A DNA stretch of 36,503 bases from Comamonas sp. lk (GCA_945869165.1 CAMBNY010000028.1:1-36503); one strand, 5' to 3'. Counted from the stretch's first letter, positions 16,795 to 26,265 are shown. The notes: generated by a model from the letters alone, not told the origin. Numbers and translations: made by a program.

Positions 16795-19700
16795 GTGAAC
16801 GCCCCGCATTCTTCCCCTCCTTTGCGTATCGAATTCCCAGAAAACCTCCCGGTCTCCGCCCGGCGCGAGGAAATCATGGACTTGCTGGCGCGCCACCAGG
16901 TCATCATCGTCTGCGGCGAGACGGGCTCCGGCAAGACCACCCAATTGCCCAAAATCGCCCTGGCCATGGGGCGCGGTCTGTGCAATTACCCCAAAGTGCT
17001 GCCCAATGGCAAACCTGCGCCGCGCGGCAAACTGATAGGCCACACCCAGCCGCGCCGTATCGCTGCCAGCAGCGTGGCCAAGCGTATTGCCGAGGAATTA
17101 CACACACCGCTGGGTGAGGTGGTGGGCTTTAAGGTGCGTTTTCAGGACCGCTTAAGCCGCGACGCCTCGGTCAAACTGATGACGGATGGCATCTTGCTGG
17201 CCGAGACGCAGACCGATCCGCTGCTGCTGGCCTATGACACGCTCATCATCGACGAGGCGCACGAGCGCAGCCTGAATATCGACTTTTTGCTGGGCTATTT
17301 GCGCCAGATATTGCCGCGTCGGCCCGATCTGAAAGTGATAGTCACTTCGGCCACGATAGATGCGCAACGCTTTGCCGACCACTTTGCCAGTTTGCAAGGC
17401 ACGCAAGAGGCAAAAACGCTGACACCGGCGCCCGTCATCATGGTGTCGGGCCGCATGTTTCCGGTGGAGCAACGTTACCGGCCTTTTGAAGAGCGGCGCG
17501 ACTACGACGTGAACGATGCCATTGCCGAAGGCGTCGACGAACTCTGGCGCGGCGGGGCTGCTGGCGACATATTGGTGTTCCTGCCCGGCGAGCGCGAAAT
17601 CCGCGAAGCGGCAGACCATTTGCGCCGCCACCTGAGCCACCAGCCGGTCTTGCGCAACTGCGAAGTGCTGCCGCTGTTTGCGCGCCTAAGCCAGGCCGAG
17701 CAGGACCGCATTTTTGAAGGCCACACCGGGCGGCGCATTGTGCTGGCCACCAACGTGGCCGAAACCTCGTTGACCGTGCCCGGTATTCGTTTTGTCATCG
17801 ACAGTGGCACGGCACGCATCAAGCGCTACAGTTTTCGCAGCAAGGTGGAGCAATTGCTGGTGGAGCCCATCAGCCAAAGCTCGGCCAATCAGCGCGCCGG
17901 GCGTTGCGGGCGGGTGGCCGATGGCATTTGCATACGTCTGTATGAAGACAAAGACTTTGCCGGGCGCGAACGCTTTACCGACCCAGAGATATTGCGCTCT
18001 TCGCTGGCCGGGGTGATTCTGCGCATGAAGTCGCTGCGTCTGGGCGCGGTGGAAGACTTTCCGTTTCTGGAGCGCCCCTCTGGCCGGGCGATTGCCGACG
18101 GCTACCAATTGCTGCAAGAGCTGGGCGCGGTGGACGAGGCCAATGAACTCACAGCGCTGGGGCAGGAGCTTGCGCGCCTGCCGCTAGACCCGCGCGTAGG
18201 CCGCATGATTTTGGAGGCGCGCAAGCGCGAGGCCCTGGACGAGGTGCTGATCATCGCCTCCGCGCTGAGCGTGCAGGATGTGCGCGACCGGCCCATGGAC
18301 GCGCAACAGCAGGCGGACCAGGCACATGCCAAGTTTGACGACGAGAAAAGTGAATTTTCCGGTTATCTGAAGTTATGGAAATGGATTGGCGCGGCGCGTG
18401 GCGACAAAGCCGAAATAAGCGGGGCGCACAAACTGAGCAACCGCCAGTTTGAGCAATTGCTGCGGCAGAACTTTATCAGCGTGCGCCGCTTGCGCGAATG
18501 GAAAGACATCCATAGCCAATTGCTCACCGTGGTGGCCGAACACCAATGGCGTGTCAATACTGCGCCCGCGTCCTACGAGCAATTGCATTTGTCGATGTTG
18601 GCCGGTCTCTTGGGCAACGTAGGTTGCAAGCTGGAGGCCGAAGGCCAGCAGGGCGAATACCTGGGCGCGCGCAGCATCAAGTTCTTCCCCCATCCGGGTG
18701 CGCATTTGGTGAAGAAACCCGGGCGTTGGATTATTGCGGCGGAGTTGGTCGAGACCACGCGCTTATTCGGGCGCGGTATAGCGGCGATTGACCCGCAGTG
18801 GATTGAACAAGTGGGTGGCCATTTGCTCAAAAAGCAATTACTGGACCCGCACTGGGAGAAAAAAGCTGCTGAAGTGGTGGCGCTGGAGCGGGCTACTTTA
18901 TACGGCATGGTGGTCTATAGCGGGCGGCGCGTGAATTACAGCCGGGTCGATATGGCCGGTGCGCGCGAAATATTTATCCGCCAGGCGCTGGTCGAAGGGG
19001 TGTGGGAAACGCCGCTGCCGTTTTTAGCGGCCAACCTGAAGTTGATCAAACAAGTCGAGGACCTGGAGCACAAAGCCCGGCGCCAAGATGTGCTGGTGGA
19101 TGACGCCTTGATTTACGCGTTTTACGACCGGCAACTGCCCGCCGATGTGTGCAGCGGTTACAGCTGCGAGCGCTGGTACCGTGAGGAAGCAAAAAAGCAG
19201 TCCACGCTGTTGATGCTGACCCGCGAAGAGCTGATGCGCCATGAGGCGGCGGGCATTACCACCAGCCAGTTTCCCAAAACGGTGCGCTTAGGTGGCGTGG
19301 ATTGCGCGGCCACGTATTTGCATGAACCGGGTGATGCGCGCGATGGCGTGACAGTGACGGTGCCCTTGTTTGTGCTCAACCAAGTGAATGAAGAGCGCTG
19401 CGAATGGTTGGTGCCGGGCATGCTCAAAGACAAAGTGCAGGCTTTGCTCAAGACCCTGCACCAAAGGCCGCGTTCGCGCCTAGTTCCCTTGCCCGAGACA
19501 GCGACGCGCATGGCTGAAGTACTGAATGCGCCCGAACGCTTTGGCGCGGGCGGCTTGGTCGATGCCTTGCTCAAACTGGTGCGCGAGGCCACCGCGCTGG
19601 ACATTGTGCGCGCCGACATCAAGGTGGACATGCTGCCTGCGCATTTCTTCATGAACATCCGCGTGGTCGATGAGCATGGCCGCCAGCTAGGGCAGGGCCG

Positions 19701-20859
19701 CAATTTGGGAGCACTCAAAGCGCAATGGGGTTCGCAAGCCCGTGGCGCCTTTCAGGCTTTGGCGGCGCTCAAGTTGAGCGATGCCGTGCCGGCCCAGGCG
19801 CCCAAAGGCGCATTCACGACGAAGTCGGGTGCCGTGCAGGTCGGTCAAGGTCAGGGCAGTGGCGATGCGCCGAGAGCGCGGCCGAGTGCCGGCCAAGCGT
19901 CTTCTGGTGCTCCGCATGCGCAGCCCTCGGGCACGGCTGGCCGCGCACAAAGTGGCGCTAGCGCGCAAGTACACAGCGCCGAGCAGCGCTACACCGCGTG
20001 GACTTTTGGCGAATTGCCCGAGCTCTTGGAAATACGCAAAGGCGCGCACGCGGTAATCGGCTTTCCGGCCCTGGTCGATGGTGGCGACGCCGTCACGCTA
20101 GAAGTTTTTGACGAGCCGCAGATCGCAGCAAGCAAACACCGCAGCGGCCTGGCGCGTTTGTTTGCTTTGCAACTGAAAGAAGCCATCAAGTACCTGGAAA
20201 AAAATATTCCGGACTTGCAAAAAATGGGCGCTGCTTTCATGCAAGTCGGTAAGGTCGATGGCAGCAACGCCGCGGGCGGCACCGTGGAAGAGCTTAAAGC
20301 CCAGATCATCGCGCTGGCGCTGGAGCGAGCGTTTTTGTTGGAGCCCTTACCTGCCGATGCGGCCGCGTTTCAAAAACGTTTGGATGAAGGCCGAGGCCGC
20401 CTGACCTTGATCGCCAATGAAGTGGCGCGCATGGCGCTGACCATATTGCTGGAGTACCAAAACGCGGCGCGCAAAATTAAAGACAGCAAAAACGCCGCGC
20501 CGGCCTGCGAGGATGCCAGCGCGCAATTGCAGCGCCTGGTGCCCAAGCGCTTTTTGCACGCTACCCCTTGGCCGCGTTTGCAGCATTTGGCGCGCTATTT
20601 GCAAGCCATCACCTTGCGCCTGGACAAATACCGCACCGACCCGGCACGCGATGCCGCCCGCCTGGCCGAGTTGCGCCCCTTGGAGCAGCGCTACTGGCGC
20701 TTGGTGGCCGAGCGCAAAGGTGCGGTCGATGAACGCATGGCCGAATTCCGCTGGCTGATGGAAGAGTTGCGCGTCAGCTTTTTTGCACAAGAGCTGCGCA
20801 CGCCCCAGCCTGTCAGTGTGAAGCGCTTAGAAAAAGCTTGGGCGCAATTGGGCAGCTAA
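16795..20859 (+). CDS. hrpA: ATP-dependent RNA helicase HrpA (DEAH box, DUF3418)
   Basis: A large helicase of about 1354 residues, linked in E. coli to mRNA processing and rescue of stalled ribosomes. Motif I is GETGSGKTTQLPK, motif Ia HTQPRRIAASSVAKRI, motif II DEAHERSLN, motif III SATIDAQRF, and motif VI QRAGRCGR. HA2 and OB-fold domains follow, then the long C-terminal DUF3418 region typical of bacterial HrpA. Between about residues 1000 and 1065 there is a low-complexity insert rich in Gly, Ala, Ser, Gln and Pro. The start is a GTG at either 16774 or 16795; the latter is chosen because it leaves the toxin-antitoxin operator untranslated. It ends two bases from the convergent DUF442 gene. 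Confidence 0.94.
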   Translation: MNAPHSSPPLRIEFPENLPVSARREEIMDLLARHQVIIVCGETGSGKTTQLPKIALAMGRGLCNYPKVLPNGKPAPRGKLIGHTQPRRIAASSVAKRIAEELHTPLGEVVGFKVRFQDRLSRDASVKLMTDGILLAETQTDPLLLAYDTLIIDEAHERSLNIDFLLGYLRQILPRRPDLKVIVTSATIDAQRFADHFASLQGTQEAKTLTPAPVIMVSGRMFPVEQRYRPFEERRDYDVNDAIAEGVDELWRGGAAGDILVFLPGEREIREAADHLRRHLSHQPVLRNCEVLPLFARLSQAEQDRIFEGHTGRRIVLATNVAETSLTVPGIRFVIDSGTARIKRYSFRSKVEQLLVEPISQSSANQRAGRCGRVADGICIRLYEDKDFAGRERFTDPEILRSSLAGVILRMKSLRLGAVEDFPFLERPSGRAIADGYQLLQELGAVDEANELTALGQELARLPLDPRVGRMILEARKREALDEVLIIASALSVQDVRDRPMDAQQQADQAHAKFDDEKSEFSGYLKLWKWIGAARGDKAEISGAHKLSNRQFEQLLRQNFISVRRLREWKDIHSQLLTVVAEHQWRVNTAPASYEQLHLSMLAGLLGNVGCKLEAEGQQGEYLGARSIKFFPHPGAHLVKKPGRWIIAAELVETTRLFGRGIAAIDPQWIEQVGGHLLKKQLLDPHWEKKAAEVVALERATLYGMVVYSGRRVNYSRVDMAGAREIFIRQALVEGVWETPLPFLAANLKLIKQVEDLEHKARRQDVLVDDALIYAFYDRQLPADVCSGYSCERWYREEAKKQSTLLMLTREELMRHEAAGITTSQFPKTVRLGGVDCAATYLHEPGDARDGVTVTVPLFVLNQVNEERCEWLVPGMLKDKVQALLKTLHQRPRSRLVPLPETATRMAEVLNAPERFGAGGLVDALLKLVREATALDIVRADIKVDMLPAHFFMNIRVVDEHGRQLGQGRNLGALKAQWGSQARGAFQALAALKLSDAVPAQAPKGAFTTKSGAVQVGQGQGSGDAPRARPSAGQASSGAPHAQPSGTAGRAQSGASAQVHSAEQRYTAWTFGELPELLEIRKGAHAVIGFPALVDGGDAVTLEVFDEPQIAASKHRSGLARLFALQLKEAIKYLEKNIPDLQKMGAAFMQVGKVDGSNAAGGTVEELKAQIIALALERAFLLEPLPADAAAFQKRLDEGRGRLTLIANEVARMALTILLEYQNAARKIKDSKNAAPACEDASAQLQRLVPKRFLHATPWPRLQHLARYLQAITLRLDKYRTDPARDAARLAELRPLEQRYWRLVAERKGAVDERMAEFRWLMEELRVSFFAQELRTPQPVSVKRLEKAWAQLGS

Positions 20860-20861
20860 CC

Positions 20862-21197
20862 CTATTGGCCCATATGCCAGATGTTGGTCGAGCGTGCGCC
20901 ACTTCTGCAAAAGGCCAGCACCGGCCCGGTCGATGCGGCCAAGATGGCAGCAAAGCTGGCCACTTGTTCGGGCGTAATTTGGCCGCTGATGACCGGTAAA
21001 TAGTGGTACTCCAAACCCGCTGCCTGCGCCGCCTGCGCCATGGCGTCGGAGCTGGGTTGATCTGGCCCGCCTTCTCCGTCGGGACGGTTGTTCACCACGG
21101 TGCTAAAGCCGTGCGCGGCGATGGCGGGCATGTCCTCGGGCGCGATTTGGGGTGCGGTGGCGAAGCCGTCGGTGTGGGCGCTAATGGTCAAGGGCAT
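20862..21197 (-). CDS. DUF442 / TIGR01244 family protein-tyrosine-phosphatase-like protein (Blh-type)
   Basis: A 111-residue protein of the family found as the N-terminal domain of beta-lactamase-hydrolase-like Blh proteins. It has the phosphatase-type loop FCRSGARST, a CX5R motif, near residue 95, and the upstream segments VVNNRPDGEG and HYLPVISGQITPEQV. Its role is poorly defined; relatives are linked to sulfide-responsive operons. The ATG at 21197 (MPLTISAHTDGFATAPQI) is chosen; the open frame extends upstream only through a REP-like element and duplicated sequence. Confidence 0.87.
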   Translation of the reverse strand: MPLTISAHTDGFATAPQIAPEDMPAIAAHGFSTVVNNRPDGEGGPDQPSSDAMAQAAQAAGLEYHYLPVISGQITPEQVASFAAILAASTGPVLAFCRSGARSTNIWHMGQ

Positions 21198-21278
21198 ATT
21201 GTGGGTACTTTCAAAAAACGTCGGTAAATAGTTCAAACGGCAAAACAATTTTAGGGAACCTCCGCCTAAACCCAAGCC

Positions 21279-21362
21279 CGACCTTGCGAGGCCGCAGGCC
21301 GTGGCAATCCAGGGCTTCATGCTTACATGGATCGCCGCGTCGCTTCGCTCCTCGCGATGACG
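21279..21362 (-). repeat. REP/BIME-like imperfect palindromic repeat, copy 3
   Basis: Third copy, in the same orientation as the one at 6811-6901. The right arm (TGGATCGCCGCGTCGCTTCGCTCCTCGCGATGACG) agrees closely with the other copies, here split for reading as TGGATCGCCGCGTCGC and TCCTCGCGATGACG. The left arm (CGACCTTGCGAGGCCG) is more diverged. It lies between the aminotransferase and DUF442 genes, next to a 57-base tandem duplication. Confidence 0.72.
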
Positions 21363-21475
21363 AACTTGCAAAGCGCTTACGTACAGTTTGGCCAGTCGAT
21401 CCAGGCCTTTGCGATGACGAACTTGCAAAGTGCTTACTCACAGCTTGGCCAATCGCTCCAGACCTTTGCGCAGCG
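21362..21475. repeat. 57-bp tandem duplication covering the 3' end of the aminotransferase gene
   Basis: Two adjacent units, 21362-21418 and 21419-21475, share GAACTTGCAAAG, GCTTAC, CAG(T/C)TTGGCCA and CGCTCCAG-like blocks, with about a dozen differences. The right-hand unit encodes the last residues of the aminotransferase (RKGLERLAKL and stop). The left-hand unit still reads HRKGLDRLAKL in the same sense but has lost the stop. Copy 3 of the REP-like repeat abuts the left unit directly, suggesting that the duplication arose with the repeat. Confidence 0.75.
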
Positions 21476-22619
21476 TCACTTCCTCTTTGGCAAAGCAAAA
21501 GCGCACGACTTTCTGGTCAAAGGCGTCACTGTAAAAAGCGGACATCGGAATCGCCGTTACGCCGATTTCTATGGTCAACCAGCGGCAGAACTCGGCCTCG
21601 CTCATGTCGCTCACGTCAGAAATCTCAGCACACTGAAAAAACGTGCCTTCGCTGGGCAGTAAGCGGAATTTGGTTCTCTCCAAGCCTTCACGAAACAGAT
21701 CGCGTTTGCGCTGGTAAAAAGCAGGCAGTTCGAGGTAGCGCGCAGGTTCTTGCATAAACGTAGCCAGGCCGTATTGCACCGGCGTGTTCACGGTAAACAC
21801 GTTGAACTGGTGCACTTTACGCATTTCAGCGGTAAGCGATGCCGCTGCCGCCACAAAACCCACTTTCCAGCCGGTGACATGGTAGGTTTTACCAAAGCTA
21901 GAGACGATAAAGCTGCGTGCCGCTAGGCCCGGATAGCGGGCCGCGCTTTCGTGGGGCGCACCGTCATAAACCATGTGCTCATAGACCTCGTCGCTGATCA
22001 GCAGCACATCGGTGGGCGCCAAAATCTCTTGCAGGCGCAGCATGTCCGCGCGGCTCCAGATAGTGCCGCTAGGGTTGTGCGGCGAGTTGATGATGATGCA
22101 GCGGGTGCGCGGCGTCATAGCGGCGGCGATTTTGTCGAAATCTGGGCGGAAGGTGCCGGGCGTTAAAGGGACACGCACCGCCACACCGCCAGCCAGCGCG
22201 ATATTGGGCAAGTAGCTGTCGTAACAAGGCTCTAGCACGATGACTTCGTCACCAGGATGCACCACGGCCAGCACGATAGAAATAATGGCCTGGGTTGCGC
22301 CCGCCGTGATGGTAATTTCGTCAGCCGCGCGGTAGCTGTGCCCGTAGAGGCGCTGCATTTTGTCGGCCACCGCTTCGCGCAAGGCCAGCACGCCAGCCAT
22401 GGGTGGGTATTGGTTATGGCCTTGGTGCATGGCAAGGCTCACGGCGTCCAGTAAAGCTGGATCGCAAGCAAAGTCAGGAAAGCCTTGGCCCAAGTTCACC
22501 GATTGGTGCTCGGTGGCCAGGGCCGACATGACGGTGAATATGGTGGTGCCGACCTCGGGCAGGCGGCTGCGCAGCACCGGCGTATTTAAAACGGGGAGAT
22601 CTTCGGTTTTTGAGGACAT
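21438..22619 (-). CDS. PLP-dependent aminotransferase, methionine aminotransferase (YbdL) type
   Basis: A 393-residue class I/II aminotransferase, best matched to YbdL-type methionine aminotransferases acting on methionine or aromatic keto acids. Blocks include VNLGQGFPDFACDP near residue 41, YPPMAGVLALREAVADK, the NSPHNPSGT segment, LLISDEVYEHMVYDG and the PLP lysine in SSFGKTYHVTGWKVGF. The final FCFAKEEVTLRKGLERL fits the family C-terminus, so the gene is complete despite the duplication just after it. The CysB-family regulator gene ends 27 bases upstream on the same strand. The exact amino acid used is inferred. Confidence 0.9.
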   Translation of the reverse strand: MSSKTEDLPVLNTPVLRSRLPEVGTTIFTVMSALATEHQSVNLGQGFPDFACDPALLDAVSLAMHQGHNQYPPMAGVLALREAVADKMQRLYGHSYRAADEITITAGATQAIISIVLAVVHPGDEVIVLEPCYDSYLPNIALAGGVAVRVPLTPGTFRPDFDKIAAAMTPRTRCIIINSPHNPSGTIWSRADMLRLQEILAPTDVLLISDEVYEHMVYDGAPHESAARYPGLAARSFIVSSFGKTYHVTGWKVGFVAAAASLTAEMRKVHQFNVFTVNTPVQYGLATFMQEPARYLELPAFYQRKRDLFREGLERTKFRLLPSEGTFFQCAEISDVSDMSEAEFCRWLTIEIGVTAIPMSAFYSDAFDQKVVRFCFAKEEVTLRKGLERLAKL

Positions 22620-22646
22620 GGTGTAAATCGGCTTAGGTACGAGGCT

Positions 22647-23600
22647 TTAGATATCCGCGTCTTTGAAATGGCCGCCCATGGCTCTTTCAACCGTGTTGCG
22701 GCTAAGGCGCTCACTGAGCAACTCGGTAAAGGTAAACACAAAATTGCGTAGATAGGCACTACGCTTGAATGCGACGCGGGTCATGTTGTTCCCGAACAGG
22801 TGACCGGCCGGACGCACTACCAGACCGCTGGCGCCGCCTTCTTGCTGCAGGTCGCGAACTGCCATTTCCGCCGCTATTCCTAGGCCTAGACCAAGGCGCA
22901 CATAGGTGGTGATGACGTCTGAATCAATCGCTTCGAGTGCAATGCGCGGCTGCAGTTTGCGGGCAGCAAAGGCGGCGTCGATTTTGGTGCGGCCGGTAAA
23001 GGAGGGGTGGTAGGTTATCAGTGGCTCAGCGGCCACGTCTTCCAGGCTGATCCGGGTGCGGGAGGCCAAGGGGTGTTCCAAGGGCATGACCAGCATATGT
23101 TGCCACTCGTAGCATGGAAGGGTAACGAGTTCGGGATAAGCCGCAAGTGATTCGGTCGCGATGCCGATTTCAGCCACTTCGTCGATCACCATGCGTGCCA
23201 CCTGGTCGGGCGCCCCTTGGTGCAGGCTGATGTTCACTTTAGGAAAGCTCAAGCGCAGCTTGGCTACTTTTTCTGGCAACACGTAACGCGCCTGGGTGTG
23301 GGTGGTGGCTATAGAAAGGGTTCCGCTGTCTTCTTGGCTGAATTGCTCGCCAATGCGCTTGAGGTTGCCCAACTCGCGCAAGATCAGGTCAATGCTTTTG
23401 AGTACATGCTGGCCCGGTTCGGTCACGCGCTTGAGGCGTTTGCCGTGTCGGGCGAAGATGTCCACGCCCAATTCCTGTTCCAACTCAATAATCGCCTTGG
23501 AAACCCCTGGTTGCGATGTGTGCAAAGATTTCGCTGCCTCTGTGAGGTTCAAGTTGTGCCTGACCGCCTCTTGAACGAATCGAAATTGGTGTAGGTTCAT
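22647..23600 (-). CDS. cysB: CysB-family LysR-type transcriptional regulator
   Basis: A 317-residue LysR-type activator of the CysB subgroup controlling sulfate assimilation and sulfur-source use. The N-terminal helix-turn-helix reads NLTEAAKSLHTSQPGVSKAI, followed by the subgroup block ELEQELGVDIFARHGKRLKR. The ligand-binding half has ATTHTQARYVLP, with the inducer-contacting Thr region, and TYHPSFTGRTKID, both CysB marks. It could control the cysI cluster about 20 kb away, whose upstream region is AT-rich. CysB and Cbl/SsuR paralogs cannot be told apart here. Confidence 0.88.
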   Translation of the reverse strand: MNLHQFRFVQEAVRHNLNLTEAAKSLHTSQPGVSKAIIELEQELGVDIFARHGKRLKRVTEPGQHVLKSIDLILRELGNLKRIGEQFSQEDSGTLSIATTHTQARYVLPEKVAKLRLSFPKVNISLHQGAPDQVARMVIDEVAEIGIATESLAAYPELVTLPCYEWQHMLVMPLEHPLASRTRISLEDVAAEPLITYHPSFTGRTKIDAAFAARKLQPRIALEAIDSDVITTYVRLGLGLGIAAEMAVRDLQQEGGASGLVVRPAGHLFGNNMTRVAFKRSAYLRNFVFTFTELLSERLSRNTVERAMGGHFKDADI

Positions 23601-23660
23601 AACGAAATTTGGCTAAAGAACCCATTCATTATGCATTATTCTAGTTTTTATCTGGCTCCA

Positions 23661-24041
23661 TTACCCCAAGGCGATGTCGGCCAGCAAGTCCACCAGGCGG
23701 GCGTTCTCGCCCACTGCTGCCTGCAATTGAAAGCTAATGGTGGGCCAGCGCGCAGCCATTTGTGTCGCCAGCTCGGGCAAATCTTCACGTGCATGCTTGC
23801 CGACGCCCAAAAATAGCGGCAGGATGCTGATGTCCTGGGCTCCCTGTGCGATGAGGCTCTGACAGGACTCCTCAAGCGACGGGGTACTCCATTCTAAATA
23901 CGCACAAGCGACTAACGCACCTGGCTGTTTTTGGCGCACGGCGCGGGCGACCGCCTCGACAGGCTTGTGCCATAGCGGATCGCGTGAGCCGTGGGCGAAA
24001 AGCACGATGCCACGCAACAGGCGGGTAGGGACTTGGCTCAT
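23661..24041 (-). CDS. CbiX/SirB-type sirohydrochlorin chelatase
   Basis: A 126-residue short chelatase of the CbiX/SirB family that inserts cobalt or ferrous iron into sirohydrochlorin. The metal-binding histidines are visible in VLFAHGSRDPLW near residue 18 and FLGVGKHAREDLP near residue 85. The short single-domain length fits SirB/CbiXS. Its ATG overlaps the lptG stop by four bases. Iron insertion would make siroheme, the cofactor of the CysI enzyme in this window, while cobalt would serve cobalamin synthesis; sequence does not decide. Confidence 0.88.
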   Translation of the reverse strand: MSQVPTRLLRGIVLFAHGSRDPLWHKPVEAVARAVRQKQPGALVACAYLEWSTPSLEESCQSLIAQGAQDISILPLFLGVGKHAREDLPELATQMAARWPTISFQLQAAVGENARLVDLLADIALG

Positions 24042-25144
24042 TGACGCGCCACCAGCCAGCCAAAGGTTGCCAGCGAAATGATCGAGTAAATCAGCCCCGG
24101 TAATGCGGCTGTGAACCAAGGCTCCCAGGCTTGTAGATAGCCCAGATCACCAATTAGATTGTTGAGTAATACAAAGCTGATACCTGCCATGACACCGAAA
24201 AATACCATGGGCGCGGTGCTGCTGCTACGGAAATGCATATAGCCAAATGGCAAGGCCAATATCACCATCACCAGGCAACTGAGCGGGTAAAACACCTTTT
24301 TCCAAAATTGAATTTCGTATTTTTGCGCCGCCTGGCCGTTGGCGTTGAGGTGTCGCACGTACTGAAACAGGTCAATCGTACCCATACGGTCAGGTCGCAG
24401 TAAAGCAGAAGCCACCATCTCCGCGCTGATCTGGGTAGGCCAATGAAGTTGCGCATGGTGGGTGTTCAACGCGCGCGCTTCCAAGGTGCCTAAATCGGCA
24501 AACTCCGTTCGCGATACGTCCTCTAAGGTCCAGGACTGACCCGGGCCGAAACGCCCGCTGGACGCTTGCATCAGTGCCACGATGTGCCCTTGCTTGTCGA
24601 GCTCAAAAATCCGGATCCCCTTTAAAGTGCTGTTGTTTTCAAAGGCAGCCACGTTGACCGAATAACTACTTTGCGCTTGTTTGTCTTTGATCCAGGCGCC
24701 AGTTTTGCCAAGCGAAATTTCAGCCTGCGCATGGGTTTTAAATGTCTGAGAAAACCTATCCGCTAAGGGCGCTAGGTAATCGCCAATTCCGAAGGTCACC
24801 AGCACAAAGAACAATCCCAGCATCATCAAAATGCGCAGCGCTTGCCAAGGCCCTAGGCCACTGGTACGCAATATGGTGAACTCGGAGCTTTGTGCCATGC
24901 GGGTCATCACGAAAATCGAACCTATCAGCACGCCAATCGGCATGATCTCGTACAGGTGACTAGGCGCCATCAAGCAAACATACAGTAATGCCTTTGCAAC
25001 TGTATAGCCCATGGAGGCCAAACTATTTACTGCGTTTAATTCATCGACCAGATCAAAGAAAAAAAATAGGCCACTTAAGGTAAGAATCACTGCCAACACC
25101 GCCAGCAGTACCTCGGCGTAGAGTAACTTTCGCAGTGTTTTCAT
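24038..25144 (-). CDS. lptG: LPS export ABC transporter permease LptG
   Basis: A 368-residue inner-membrane subunit that, with LptF and LptB, extracts lipopolysaccharide and passes it to LptC/LptA. The layout is family-typical: N-terminal transmembrane helices (LLYAEVLLAVLAVILTLSGL), a short SSEFTILRTSGLGPWQALR coupling segment, a large periplasmic beta-jellyroll region, and three C-terminal helices (PLSCLVMVILALPFGYMHF onward). The ATG at 25144 overlaps the lptF stop by four bases. The gene is followed directly by the chelatase gene. Confidence 0.94.
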   Translation of the reverse strand: MKTLRKLLYAEVLLAVLAVILTLSGLFFFFDLVDELNAVNSLASMGYTVAKALLYVCLMAPSHLYEIMPIGVLIGSIFVMTRMAQSSEFTILRTSGLGPWQALRILMMLGLFFVLVTFGIGDYLAPLADRFSQTFKTHAQAEISLGKTGAWIKDKQAQSSYSVNVAAFENNSTLKGIRIFELDKQGHIVALMQASSGRFGPGQSWTLEDVSRTEFADLGTLEARALNTHHAQLHWPTQISAEMVASALLRPDRMGTIDLFQYVRHLNANGQAAQKYEIQFWKKVFYPLSCLVMVILALPFGYMHFRSSSTAPMVFFGVMAGISFVLLNNLIGDLGYLQAWEPWFTAALPGLIYSIISLATFGWLVARQ

Positions 25145-26241
25145 CCCGTACTCCTGGATCGCAGGACTTGGGGTAGCCGCAGACGCCAATGGTTATGTCG
25201 GATGGTCAACCAAAGAATGCTAAACAGAAATACTCCGCCATGTAAGCTACTTAATTGAAGCCAAGCAGACACCTTGCCGTTTTCGACCCAATTTTTGCCA
25301 AGTGCCAAAAAATTGAAATACACCAAAAAGGCCAGAAAGGCAAATACCAGGTTACTGACGCGCCCAACCCGCGGATTGAAGCCCGACACCGCCAAGCCTA
25401 GAAAGACCACGTTCACAGCAGCAAGGAAAAATCCGATACGCCAGACGAGTTCCCCATGGTACTTAGGGTCAGAGGAAGCAAATAACTCCAAACTCGAAAC
25501 CGTTGTGGCCGGTGTATACGCCCGGACGGTGGGTTCTTCAAAGCCAATTTTGACCACATACCGGCTAAAGCTGGTCAGCTGACTCTCGTTGGTATTTCTG
25601 TAAAGCTCAAGTCGCTGACCGTTTTCCAGGATAAGCATTTTGATGCCATCTACGACTTGCAGGGTGCCCTTGTCCGCTGAGGTAATAGTCTCCCTGCCGG
25701 CCTCGCGCGTGACCAAAAATACATTCAGTGCTTGCTCTTTGTTGGAACTATCCTTGTCGATGAAAAAAACCTTGTCGCCACTGGCTGACTCTTGGAATTG
25801 GCCAGGTTCTACCCGGGCGACATCGCTGCGCTTTTGAAATTGGTCGCGAAGATCCTCAATGCGGCCGAAGGCCCAGGGCAGCACCACCAAAGCCAAGGTC
25901 AAAATCAACACAAATATAGGCCAGGCAAAGCGCAGGAGTGGGCGCAACAAGGATGCAATTCCTTTGCCGCTGCCCAGCCAAATTACCATTTCGCTGTCCC
26001 GGTACATACGGGTCAGCACGCTGACCACCGCGAAAAACAGGCTAAACGACAAAATCACGGGCAATTGGGAAAAGACGCTGTAGCCCATGATTAATGGGAC
26101 GTCCGAGGGATTGAAAACGCCACGGGTCGCCTCGCTCAATGTGCGAATCACGGTTGTCGTCATGACGACAGTCACAAGAACCAGTAACGTCGCACCAAAG
26201 CTGCGGGCAAGTTCCTTGCGGATGGATGAATGGAATAACAT
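25141..26241 (-). CDS. lptF: LPS export ABC transporter permease LptF
   Basis: A 366-residue partner of LptG. It begins MLFHSSIRKELARSFGATLL with the usual N-terminal helix. It has the DSEMVIWLGSGKGIASLLRP cytoplasmic coupling helix, the periplasmic domain with DKVFFIDKDS and RYVVKIGFEEP, and C-terminal helices. It is divergent from pepA with only 24 bases between the start codons, so the two promoters must overlap or sit inside the opposite gene. This lptF-lptG / pepA arrangement is common in proteobacteria. Confidence 0.94.
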   Translation of the reverse strand: MLFHSSIRKELARSFGATLLVLVTVVMTTTVIRTLSEATRGVFNPSDVPLIMGYSVFSQLPVILSFSLFFAVVSVLTRMYRDSEMVIWLGSGKGIASLLRPLLRFAWPIFVLILTLALVVLPWAFGRIEDLRDQFQKRSDVARVEPGQFQESASGDKVFFIDKDSSNKEQALNVFLVTREAGRETITSADKGTLQVVDGIKMLILENGQRLELYRNTNESQLTSFSRYVVKIGFEEPTVRAYTPATTVSSLELFASSDPKYHGELVWRIGFFLAAVNVVFLGLAVSGFNPRVGRVSNLVFAFLAFLVYFNFLALGKNWVENGKVSAWLQLSSLHGGVFLFSILWLTIRHNHWRLRLPQVLRSRSTG

Positions 26242-26265
26242 GCGTGCGATAGGAAAGGTGCAATT

